A stretch of DNA of 64,000 nt, taken from Endotrypanum monterogeii. Taxonomy: Eukaryota; Euglenozoa; Kinetoplastea; Trypanosomatida; Trypanosomatidae. The notes beneath the pieces are model-generated. The model was not told where the DNA came from. It worked only from the letters and a program-made list of their open reading frames with translations, and ran no database searches. A program made the position numbers and the translations under genes. The DNA lies in assembly GCA_000333855.2 (NCBI GenBank), contig CM007335.1:1-64000 (forward strand), in the 5' to 3' direction. This document shows, piece by piece, positions 42,812 to 53,685 of this stretch (the stretch's first letter is position 1; the number at the start of each line of letters is the position of its first letter).

Positions 42812-45157
42812 TCAATGCTTCTTCATACGCTTCTTGTGACGAGGCTTCTTGCTGCGCTGCTTTCCATCACCGTGCTTGTATGGTGCTACACCCTTCTGCA
42901 CGCGAGCAGCTGCCCGCCGCTCCTTTGCAGCCTCGCGGATCTTGCGCTGCTTGAGCTTTTTGACAACGCCCGCTTGAATCTTTTTCTCGCCTTTCTTGCG
43001 CAGCTCGCGCGCGCGGGCCTTGACCTTCTCTGCCTCCCGCTCTTTCCTCTCTCGCTCCACACGGCGCATCTTGCGTTGGCGCTGCAAAATATCAGACTCC
43101 TGGCGCTCTAAGTTTGACAACTCGTTCTGGAAGTGGTGGATCGTAACCTCCGCCTCCTTCTCGTATAGCTGGCGCGCTTCCTCGTCGCGCCTCTTGCGCT
43201 CTTCACGGCTGAGGCACCACACTCGCTTCGCCTTTGCTGTCACCTCTTCAAGAAACCCGTCGCCAGTAGCGCCATAGCGCTTTTCGGTCTGTGCAATCTT
43301 CTCCTCCAGCTGCTCAGCCACCAGCTGCGCGCGCACCTGCGGAAACACTTCGTCGATATCCTTTGCTGCCTTGGCTAGGAATGCATCCGGCACATCGCGG
43401 CGCTTCACAGTGGCCACCTGATGATCGTTGATGGTGCCACTCACTGAGAGAATCTTGCGCATAATGTCGGCATCCTCAACCTCGTGGACGAGGGACACCG
43501 CGGTGCCTGTGTGCCCAATGCGCGCGGTGCGCCCCACGCGGTGAATGTAGGCGGTGAGGGTCGGTGGCAAGTCGTAGTTGAGCACCGTGGCCACCCCATG
43601 AATGTCAAGCCCACGCGACGCTACATCCGTCGTGATCAGGTACCGCACCTCATCACGCGCAAACTTCTCGAACGCATGAAAGCGCTCTTGCTGGAGCTGA
43701 TTGCCCTGTATCTCGGCGGCGGGGAGTCCTACCGCGTTGAAGACAAGTGCCAGTCGATGCGTGGTAGTGCGGTAGCGACAGAAGATGATCGTCTTGTCCG
43801 TTAAATAGTTTTGGCAGAGGGCAACAAGATGGCGTGTCTTCACCTTAGCGATGTCCTCCTGTTCGCTCTCCTCTGTGGCAGCACCTTCCTGAGGTACCTG
43901 TGCATCAGCGGATGACGCCCGCGCTGATCGGCGCCGCTTCTGCCGCAAACGCTTTTCACGTGGTGTCTCACCGTCCTTAGGTGTTGTAGATGCTGCCGAG
44001 ATGGCGGCGGCATCTTCGCCTTCAGCGGTGGACGACGGTGCGGCGGGGGTGGCACGAATGCGCACAAACTGTTGTCGGAGCTTCGACTGCAGAGCGACGT
44101 GGCCGATGTCGATGTTGGCAGGCCTGAAAAGTTGCTCCTTGGCGAACTCGTCCACCTCCTCCGTCATGGTGGCCGAAAACATCAGCACCTGGCGCGTCTC
44201 CTCTGGCACGTGCTGCATTATATCCAGCACCTGGTCGCGTAGTGTGACTGTGAGCATCTTGTCGCACTCATCCAAAACCAGCAACTCCACACCAGTTAGG
44301 TCAAGACCGGCACCGCCTTTATAATTGTGGATATAATCGACGAGCCGGCCGGGAGTCGCCACAAGGATGTCGGGTCCAGCATCCAGTGCAGCCTCTTGCG
44401 CTGCAGGTGCGACACCACCGATGGTCAGCGCCACCGACAGTCCCGAGGTGAACTGAAGCAGCTGACCCAGCATGTCTTTGCACTGGACACCAAGCTCCCG
44501 CGTAGGCAACAGCACAATGGCGCGTATAAAGCGTCGTCGACTATTCAACGATGTGGCCTTCTGGGGTGGCCGTGTGAGGAGGAGGTGCGCTAGTGGCAGC
44601 AAGAAAGCGGCGGTCTTGCCGGACCCTGTGACGGCTCGGGCGCACACGTCGACCCCGCGCAGCACTGCAGGAATAGCCTCCGCTTGGACCGGTGTGGGTG
44701 CGATGTAGCCAATGAAGGAGACGGCGCGGATAAGGGCCTTGCACAACCCCAACTCCAACCACATTACCTTCTCCTGCGTTTGCTCACTTCCCTTTATGGT
44801 GGCAACAGCACTAGCGGCCCTAGCACCGCGCTGCTCTGAAGATTCTCCCTCGTCCTCGAGTGGGATCGCTGAGGAAAGCCCAGACGATGGGTGCGTCACA
44901 GACGAGGAAGTGTTGGCACCATTCGTTGTCGGTGCTGCCCGCGCAACACCACGCCCACCTGTCAGGTCGCTAAAAAAAAGAGACGTGCTCTCCACGAGGT
45001 CATCAGACGGCTGCAAGGCCGAGTTGCTTCTCGGAGACATATGTTCAGCTCTGCTGCCGCGAGCGCCTCTGTCGTGATACCTACCGGATGCACCTCGACC
45101 ATGCCGCTCGCTAGTGCCGCGGCCGCGATTACCAAACGAACGCCCGCGGCCCCGCAT
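42812..45157 (-). CDS. DEAD-box RNA helicase of the DRS1/DDX27 type
   Basis: A 781-residue protein with ATG at 45157. The N-terminus (1-35) is RGG-like. The helicase core follows: Q motif (SFIGYIAPTPVQ, 147-158), motif I AVTGSGKT (175-182), PTREL (218-222), TPGR (268-271), motif II DECD (296-299) instead of DEAD, SAT (328-330), then domain 2 with IIFCRYRTT, TTDVASRGLDI and HRVGRTARIG. An insertion of about 65 residues rich in Ala, Ser and Arg (after FVRIRAT) separates the two RecA domains. The C-terminal 200 residues are basic coiled coil, ending KKPRHKKRMKKH, as in DRS1/DDX27, which act in the nucleolus on 60S pre-ribosomes. The core motifs are intact, so ATPase/helicase activity is expected. 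A candidate spliced-leader acceptor lies near 45222. Confidence 0.9.
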   Translation of the reverse strand: MRGRGRSFGNRGRGTSERHGRGASGRYHDRGARGSRAEHMSPRSNSALQPSDDLVESTSLFFSDLTGGRGVARAAPTTNGANTSSSVTHPSSGLSSAIPLEDEGESSEQRGARAASAVATIKGSEQTQEKVMWLELGLCKALIRAVSFIGYIAPTPVQAEAIPAVLRGVDVCARAVTGSGKTAAFLLPLAHLLLTRPPQKATSLNSRRRFIRAIVLLPTRELGVQCKDMLGQLLQFTSGLSVALTIGGVAPAAQEAALDAGPDILVATPGRLVDYIHNYKGGAGLDLTGVELLVLDECDKMLTVTLRDQVLDIMQHVPEETRQVLMFSATMTEEVDEFAKEQLFRPANIDIGHVALQSKLRQQFVRIRATPAAPSSTAEGEDAAAISAASTTPKDGETPREKRLRQKRRRSARASSADAQVPQEGAATEESEQEDIAKVKTRHLVALCQNYLTDKTIIFCRYRTTTHRLALVFNAVGLPAAEIQGNQLQQERFHAFEKFARDEVRYLITTDVASRGLDIHGVATVLNYDLPPTLTAYIHRVGRTARIGHTGTAVSLVHEVEDADIMRKILSVSGTINDHQVATVKRRDVPDAFLAKAAKDIDEVFPQVRAQLVAEQLEEKIAQTEKRYGATGDGFLEEVTAKAKRVWCLSREERKRRDEEARQLYEKEAEVTIHHFQNELSNLERQESDILQRQRKMRRVERERKEREAEKVKARARELRKKGEKKIQAGVVKKLKQRKIREAAKERRAAARVQKGVAPYKHGDGKQRSKKPRHKKRMKKH

Positions 45158-46706
45158 CCCGTTACAAGAGCAGTCGTGTGTATGGGAGGAGGGGGGGGGT
45201 ATGTATATGTGTATGTGTATCTATACGAGGAGACGAAACAGAAAAGTAGAAACACGGCGCTGTGCAACCACCCACAATGTGAAACGTAGGGAGGAGAAGC
45301 AACGGACGTATGTTGGATGGCCGTTGTCGGTAACACGACGTGGACAAAAAGAAGCGGAGAGGAGGATGAAGAGATGATAATAAATCCTGTAATAGAGGGC
45401 GAAAAAGTAGACAAGTGTGATGGACAGTGGCCAACGCGGAAGGGGGACACTCAAATGTGAAATGTGTCACGCTGGCGGCAGCGAACTTTAATGCGCCGTG
45501 TAGGACAACGACATCATATATCATCAATCCCCAATGTGCACACACACACACACACACACATAGACACACACGGAGATAGAAAGAGACGCATGATAGTGTG
45601 AATGACCAACACGGCAGAGTATCGTATTTTATTTTTCTTTTCATTTTCGCTCTGCTTGGACGCTTATCAGCTGTTGAACAATTACATGTATATATATATA
45701 GATATAGATATAGATATATAGATATAACAAGCGCACACATACTAAGAAAAAATACATGTACGAGGAATAGCGATATATATATATATATATATATATATGC
45801 AAAAAAAAAAGGGAAAGGAAACCATTCCCGAAACAACGGCGACTAAGTGCACACGCGTCACGGAAGTCCGTGCAGAGAAAGAACAGCGAAGCGGGGTGGC
45901 CAGAGGCGAAACACGACTGATGACTCTCTCGCCCCCCTCCCTCAGGCATATCTACGAAACACCCTCTCTCGGCTGCTACATGATATCCTCCCCTCTGTTG
46001 CCAACAAACGACGCTGTCTATCTATTAACCCCTCCGCACACCTTCTGAACCAACATAACTCCTCCCAATGACGTTATATGCGGACGAAGCGACACACACA
46101 CACACACAGCGCATCAGACAATGCTACGCCTAGACTGTCACCCACACCCCTGCACACGGCAACAGCACTGAAACAAAAGGTCAACAAAAATAATAATCAT
46201 AATCATAATACAGGAAATGAAACTGAGCAGAATGAAGCCCAGAAAAACTTTTAAAAAATGCAAACTGAGTCGGTTGGACACACAACCTTGTATTCCCCTC
46301 CACCTCTCGAGGGGGACAGAGCAAGGCGTGCAGATAGTGCTAAGAACGCCAAACCCGAGATTCGTCCAAACGGAGTTCAGAAGAAAAAGAACAGAACCGA
46401 AAAAAAAAAATCTTTTTTTAGTTCCCCCTACGTGGAGAGGGACGCACCGACCCACCAATGTGGTGGAGAGAAGCGTAACAGCGAAGCAGAAAGGCATATA
46501 AACAGTCGACCGCAGATTCTGCTGGGCAGAAAAAAAAACGAGCAGCTACCGCCATGGAACACCGTCAGAGCAGCCGCGGGGGAAAAAAATAAAAAATGCT
46601 TGTAAACAGCGAAACACAAATACCAGCTAAACCATTGACTACAAGGACACAAGTCCCATATGAAAGTTTCTATGGAACAAAAATGTTTCGTTACCCCGCG
46701 GGGAGT
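45158..46706. other. Spacer upstream of the helicase gene, no gene seen
   Basis: Contains (CA)n at about 45539-45560, a TAGATA-type array at about 45692-45725 and (TA)n at about 45772-45799, plus many poly-A runs. Confidence 0.45.
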
Positions 46707-47412
46707 CCGACAAAGCGATTCAGGTAGACGGCAGCAGCACACATGTCCTCCTGCCCACTTGCGGCAATACGCTCCGCCGTACAGAGCACTGACCACCGCT
46801 GCTCGAATCTGGCCATGTGTGCGACTCGCTTTCCTTGCCCTTGCAGCGTCGCCTCCTACCTCTACACACACACATACACAAACACACACACAAACATACA
46901 CATACAAACACACACACACACACACACACACACGCAGTCACACAGACACGCGCCTGGTTTCCAGAAGCACCGCAAACCAAGTCCAGTACAGACCCCCGAG
47001 AGCAGATGCCGCCTCTCAGACAAGGCGCAGGCTTGTGTCGAAGATCCAAGCCTAGGAACTAAGAAAGCCGGTAGTGTCGGGCGTCACCGTGCTCAATCCA
47101 AGCTCTACAGCCGTACCTCGAGGACAGGGATTGTAGACTCTCGGCTGTCGCCGCCGACCCTACCCCCGCGTTCAAGCACACACCGAGGGCCTACTTACAT
47201 GGTGACAGACCTACAGTAGTGATCCGGGGCCCAGCAACGGCGTCTGCTCACGAAATCCCCACAGATAAAGTAGCAGAACGGAAAAAAAAAAGTCCACTGC
47301 CGAGGCGCGGGCCTCGCTTGCCTTTGCCTCCCTGCGTGTGTCTGTGGGGTGGAGAGAAGAGGATCAAGGGACTTTGTGGAGGACAGGGGTGAAGAGTTAA
47401 GCAAAAGCAGAA
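46707..47412 (-). repeat. dispersed repeat, copy 2 (706 bp)
   Basis: Second copy of the block at 3552-4275, same orientation. The flanks are unrelated to those of copy 1. Immediately beyond its right end a GCTACG...CGTAGC hairpin (47414-47438) is present here and absent from copy 1. It lies in the long spacer downstream of the small CCCH gene, so again in a 3' UTR context relative to transcription. Confidence 0.8.
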
Positions 47413-48551
47413 GGCTACGTCGGGAAACGAGTCGTAGCTTTTCCTATTACGTCGAGCACCTAAGCGAGCGTTAGCGCAACACTTAGTCCCCCCCCCAACC
47501 CACACGCGCGCGTGGGGGGCCACAGATTATATAGAGGAAGAGAAAGTGTAGAAAAATAGGTGGTACAGAACAACCGCGCAACGCTTCCACACATAAGTTG
47601 GGGGGGGGGGGGGGGGCAACAAAAAGGCAGAGAAAAGCCGACGAGGGAGGTCATGCACACGCACTAGGCTCCAATTAAGTACACCACATCTCTTTCTCTC
47701 TTTGTTCGCTTAACCCTCCCCCAAACTGCTCACGTCGCGGTTGGTGTATACATCTTCTCCAAGTCCCCCATTGCCCTTCATTTTTACTTTAGCTGCCATT
47801 CTTCCCCCTTCAAATAAAAAAAAAAACGGAGCAAAAGAAATCCGCTGCCACTACCCTTCCCCCCCCCCAACGCCCACTCCATCCCCGACGTCACTCATTC
47901 TGCAATGCACGTAACAGTGTGTGCGGGCGAAATGAAAGACCTCACACCCGTTCCTACCCAGAAAAAAAAAAATTGCGCACCACCGTCCCGACTCGCTGTC
48001 TCACATGCGTACACACACACGGGGCGAGGGGGAGAGGCGACAGGAAGCGCAGGAGATGAGTGGGAGGAGGGAGATGGAATATGGATGTGTAGGAGAGCGT
48101 AGCGGGGGAGGGGGAGGGGGAGGAGAAAAAAAAATCTGGAACAACAAAATGGCATAAAATGGGGAAAATTACACGACAATGCGGGGAAAGAAAAAAAAAA
48201 GAGAGTAGGGGAAGAGTGACCTCAAACAACAAAAAAAAATAGAAAGGGAAACGAAGAGGTAAATAAAAGCTACAAGTCCGCAACGAACGAAAAAAAAAAA
48301 AGTGGCGCAGACACACACATACACATACACACACACAACAAAAAAAAAAAAAGAACGCTGACGAATGCCAAGAGGAAGATCCTTTACCCCCTCACCTCCC
48401 GAAGACGTCCAGAAAAATAATTTGATGTTTGGAAAAAAAAAAAAAGGAATGAAAGGTTTCGGAGAAGCAAAAGAACAGCGAAAAGCAACAGGAGGGAAAT
48501 AAAAGGCGTGTGCGTGTGTGTTTGTCTACCTCCTTATGCTCGATCACGTGT

Positions 48552-48593
<42 letters not shown>

Positions 48594-48792
48594 GTAGGTA
48601 GTTAGGTAGGTGGTACGGGACGGTACGTACGTACGGTAAGGGAAGGGGGTAAGGGTAACGGTAGGTTCGTTCGTTTCGTTTACGTTNNNNNNNNNNNNNN
48701 NNNNNNGGTAACGGTTAGGTTCGGTGTACGGTTCGGTTGTTCGTTTTACCGTTTACTTACCTTTACCTTACGTACGTCGTACTACGTAGTGT

Positions 48793-48837
<45 letters not shown>

Positions 48838-50903
48838 GTTAGGGTATGTGGGGACGAGTCACTGAAGGGAGGGGGAATAGGGAGCTTTTCGCTGTTTCCT
48901 CTCATATCAGTCTTTTGTTTGTCGCTGCACACGAGGGGCTGTCCACTAAGACTATACTCCAATCAAGCACGAAAAAAAAAAAAGCCCTCGAGTACTAGTT
49001 CGACTGCATACATGCATATACATATGTAAACGAATTGAAGAGCACCTCAACAAAACGTTGCATGTGTATCACGCAGATAAACGACTGGAGGACACGGAAC
49101 CGTGAACGAAAAGGATTCGAGGAAGTCATTCGAAGCCCTTGATGCACGTCTGTGTGTGTGTGTGTGTCTGTAAGGATAGTGATGGGTGCCTGAGGGGGGG
49201 GGAGGGGGAAGTGGGAGGTGCGCCTTTGCGGCGTGCTGACCTTCTCCTCGTCAAAGACTTCGGCCATATTGTTACCAAAGTGAAAATCCGAATCGATGAA
49301 AAAAAAGAGAAGGAGCAGCAAAATACACACACACACAGACACAGACAGAGGGAAGTATATTTATCCACACAACGCCGCCCCAGTCTCTAATACCTACCCC
49401 GTCTCCCCTCCCCCCCCCTCTATTTCACCTATGCCGCCATGTCCTCATTTTCATTTTCTCATTTATCCGCATAGCGGCCTAGTGCACACCCACCGCCCCC
49501 TCCTCACCACCACCACTTCCCTCGCCCCTCCGCACATCGTTCAGCTCTAGCTTAACATACACCGGTGTCCGCTAGAGGGTTTTTGTCCTCTAACCCCATA
49601 GTAGAGCCAGGGGGGAGAGGGACTGCTGAGACTCCTTGTGTAGGGGGGGGGGGGGACAAGAGAAAAGCGGCACCGAGACGTCGTATGTCTGGTCATACGT
49701 GACGCCACCCGGCGTGCAAGAAAACAAGCATTGGCAGAAGGGCTCAAATATATATATATATATACACACACAGCAAGATCGCGTCGTCGCCACAGAAATA
49801 AAATGATGCGGGGGGGAAGCTCAGCGCGATGTAGACTGGTCTCCCCCTTACCCCACACACATCACTCGGTTTGAGAGTTGAGCACCGTCTAAGAATCACG
49901 CAGAAGCACACACCTACGTACACACCCACGAAATGATGCCTCACATATTCACACGTACGCCACGCGTATGCCGAAGGTTGCTCCACCACCTCGTTGAGAT
50001 CGTCTGAGAGGGGTGGACAAGGTGTGCATGCGAGAGTGTGTGCGTCACCGTTATAAGCTAGATTGTCCCCGTCGTATTTGAGCCCTGCTACCCCTCCCTT
50101 CACTCCTCCCCCTCTATCCCACACCGTGCCTCATCCAGGTATCAGTATCGCGTACCGCAGCCCCATTCCAGATATCCTCAGCCTACCTGGGTGAGTTGGC
50201 GCATGGGAAACGGCGAAGATGATCCACGTAAGTCAACACTGACTTGAACGTGTGTCCCTGTGCTTCACTGCCAACTCTCATTGGATATTTGATGTGTCAG
50301 CTGGTCCTGCCGTTGCCCTCTGCCCTGTGTGGATGGGAGGAGGACGCGGTACATACATCGAGTCATTGCAATAGAGCAAACATATGAGAGGGAAAGTAGG
50401 CAAGGAGGGAGAATGAAAAAGAGGGGGGGAAGGAGACGCAGCAGCAGCAGCAACGAGAGGAAGTTGAAGGAGGAAAAAAAAACATCTGATAACAGAACAA
50501 CAGAAAAGCGACAGAGAAAAAAGTCAATTAGGTCAGCTAGATGATGATGACGATGAAACGAAAATGGAGTGTAGTGCAGTCTGAGAGAGGAAAATAAAAA
50601 ACGGCAGTTTGCTTCAACACACACGCAGACACACAGAGAGAGACATAAACCTGAAAAAAAAAAGGAAAGAAATTGCCTCGCTCATTGTATGCGAATGCAC
50701 GTAAGGAAAAAGTGGGAAAATCCTCTCACCCTCTTGATGTGCATGTACGGTGTCAGGGGAGGAGGGAGGGGGGGGGGGGTTGCAGCGGAGTGCCTCCCCT
50801 GACCGCATAGGATAACCGCAATTCACCCTGGTGCGGATGAGGAGGAGCACTTCAACCCAGCCGGTCGGTGGACTGTTTCCTTCCTCATAGCATACATATA
50901 TAC

Positions 50904-50938
<35 letters not shown>

Positions 50939-51195
50939 GGTGTATATATAAAGAAAGAGAATGCCCACGGTTGGGAAAACGGAGTGAAGGAGGAGAAGCA
51001 CAGAATAGGTAATTGTGGCTCATCTCGGGCTCCCTGGTGAACGCCAAGATGCGTCACAACGCATGCTGCGAGAGCCCAGTTCGACTAGCTGAGACGCCAC
51101 CCCCTCCGCATTTTGTCATTTTCGATGGCACGGAATTTATATTTGCCCTGTCCATACCCAGGGAACAGCACACCCGACATGACAGACCTCTGCCC
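47413..51195. other. Gene-free spacer with an assembly gap
   Basis: Poly-G and poly-A runs, a CCCACACGCGCGCGTGGGG palindrome near 47501, two long (TA)n tracts flanking a gap (48554-48834), (GT)n near 49150-49166, (TA)n near 49747 and 50899-50933. No frame looks coding. It is probably the 3' UTR of the small CCCH gene plus spacer. Confidence 0.45.
48554..48834. other. Assembly gap flanked by (TA)n and anomalous sequence
   Basis: Twenty N at 48687-48706. On each side lies about 90 bases of GTAC/GGTA/GTTCG-rich sequence unlike anything else in the window, bounded outward by (TA)n at 48554-48590 and 48794-48834. Likely unresolved or error-rich read ends. Confidence 0.7.
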
Positions 51196-51840
51196 TTACG
51201 CACACTGCGCAATACGACCTGTCATGTCGTATGGGTTGTGTCGGTATTTGGACGGCTGGCCCTCACTGCACGTAGCCGAGAAATGACAGTCGCAATATTG
51301 ATTGTCGTGCAGACTGCTTAATGTGGGAACAGTGGCGTATGATGATGCAGTGATGGGTAGGTGGGGCAGGAATTTCTGTGACTGCCGCGTCGGGTTGCCA
51401 GACTCGGTGCAGCTATACTCACTGTAACAAGGGTCGTATTGGGTCGCGTTGTATGGTGACTGGTACATTTCACTGCGCGTGTTGTGCTTCGGCAGGGAAA
51501 CCATCACAGTGCGACGGCGGAGACGCACACTCGGTGAGTTCGGAGTTGACACTTCACAGACTCCCTGCACATCGGGCGTAGCGCTGGCCGTGAGTGAGTT
51601 GCTAACCGGTGTGAGGGACTCGACCACAGCAACCTCCTCCAAGGGTGCAGCGTCGAGGCGTTGGAGCCCTGTAGCCTTAAGTAGCTCAACATTCCTCACC
51701 TCTGTCTGCAACTCGTGCTCACCATGTGCAAACGCGCAGCGACCGGCGTATGGACAATCCTCACCCTTAGAAAAGAACTGGCACAGGCTCGTCTTGTACT
51801 TGGACGGCTTCACCTCTGCATGCTTGTTAGCCTTCGGCAT
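51196..51840 (-). CDS. Small CCCH zinc-finger RNA-binding protein
   Basis: A 214-residue protein with ATG at 51840. One CCCH finger near the N-terminus has exact C-x8-C-x5-C-x3-H spacing (C20, C29, C35, H39) and the lead-in KPSKYKTSLC, followed by FAHGEHEL, as in TTP-type fingers. The rest is Ser/Thr/Pro/Tyr-rich and disordered, with no second finger. Such proteins bind AU-rich elements in 3' UTRs and control mRNA stability or translation, which is the main level of gene regulation in trypanosomatids. The finger is nearly the same as that of the larger protein at 58972-61479, so the two are local paralogues. By remembered gene order they would match ZC3H12 and ZC3H13 of T. brucei; not verified. 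Unusually long spacers lie on both sides. Confidence 0.88.
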   Translation of the reverse strand: MPKANKHAEVKPSKYKTSLCQFFSKGEDCPYAGRCAFAHGEHELQTEVRNVELLKATGLQRLDAAPLEEVAVVESLTPVSNSLTASATPDVQGVCEVSTPNSPSVRLRRRTVMVSLPKHNTRSEMYQSPYNATQYDPCYSEYSCTESGNPTRQSQKFLPHLPITASSYATVPTLSSLHDNQYCDCHFSATCSEGQPSKYRHNPYDMTGRIAQCA

Positions 51841-53651
51841 TTCCGTGTTGATGTACGTGTAGGTGTGTCTGCTGCGGTTGCTGTACGGAAAATCTCTGGC
51901 GTGTTATGATACGCCCTGCCAGAGGTAGAAATGAGCGCACGCTGACAGGGATGGGAGGGGGAGAGAAGAGAAGCGTCCGCGTTTATATGCCTTGGGAGGA
52001 AAACATAAAAATAATAATAATAACAATAATAATAAACGAAGTGAGAAGATGCAAAGGTGAAGGTGGGGAGGGGGGGGGACTTGTTTGCTTGCTTAACGTG
52101 AAGAAAAAAAAAAAAAAAAAGAGCACGAAATAAGAGTAAAATGGGAAAAGGAATCGTCTGCAGAAGGACTAAATAAAGTGTAGCGCAGTGGACACAAAAG
52201 GCGTCGGTGGATGCAGCGGATACACACACGTACATGTATATATATATATATATATGAAATATATGAAATATATATGTATGTGTACGTGCGAAGGTTTGGG
52301 TGAAGGAAAGGAAAAGAGGAAAGGTCGGGGATTGTTGTGGGCATGAGCAGGATGGGTCACTGAGCGTTCGGTGTGAGTTCAGTGGAGAGGAGGGGGGGCC
52401 ACCGGGAGGAGAGAAGATGGAGCAACTACGGGAGCATGTCCATGTCGCTCGCTCTGGTGTAAAAAAAAAAAAAGACAAGGGCGGCTTGTCCACACTCGTC
52501 AACAAAGGAGATGTGCTGCCACATGGATATATCAAGAGCAACCACATACCACGCGGTGTGTCCTCTCTTCCTTTAGACTCTATGACTTACTTCGATCACA
52601 CGGTAGAGGACACATGACAGACACCTCCAGCAGCCTGATGTACTGCAGATGGCAAGTCCCCCGATAAGAGTGGAGTTCGCCTGCGACTTGAATGATTGGT
52701 GTGCGCAGCATATTCCTCGTTTCTACCCACAACCTCATATATATATATATATATATATATGAGTGTGTGTGTGTGTGGAGAGGGGGTAGAGAATCAAAGA
52801 AAGATATCCAAAACAATTTTATTTGTTTGCACCGAAGGGACGTAGTCCCCCTTCATCAAAAGCATAGTCTGGTGGTGAAAAAAAAAAGAGAGAACGACAC
52901 ACACACACGAAAAGAGAACAAAAAAAACATCATTGGACACAAATCTACAATAATACACCCTTCTTATTTCCCCCTTGTGTCTTCCAGGTTTGTAAAGCGG
53001 TCGATTTGCAGGCACACAGATACACATACATATATGCATATATATACATATATATATATATGTGTGTGTGTGTGTGTATGTGTGTGTACGCGAGCACCTG
53101 TTTCCCTGATTTTCTTGTTCACTCGTCTACTATCGGATCGGCGGCAGCAGCACAAGAAGCAGCTCAGAAAGAGCATATTTTTTTTCTCTGTTTTCCAATG
53201 ATCTATACCCCTCCTCTCCCTTTCAAACAAAAAGGAGAATGAAGACAGGAATGCGAGTGAAGAGGAGAGGCCACACAGCGCAGTCGAGTACACAGAAACA
53301 CACACGAAAAGGCCGAGGAACGGGTTCACGACAAAGACTGGCCGAAAAGCCAATGAGGGGCGAACAACGCACATCGAAGTAGAAAAAAAAAAGTGAGAGC
53401 GTGTCGGCCACCACTAAAACGACTCACGAAAAGATAAAGCACGCACCAAAGCACACTAAATAACATTACGCAGAGACGGAGAAAACCTCATCGCGAAAAA
53501 AAAGCGCTTACACATGTGTACATAGACCTACACATACGCGCATCACTGCTCATCGCATCGCATTCTCTGGGTGACATCATGCTCTTGTATAAGGCGCCGG
53601 CGGTTCACCTTTTCCCCCCTTTGCTCTTCCCAGCATCTTCCTTTACAGCGT

Positions 53652-53685
<34 letters not shown>

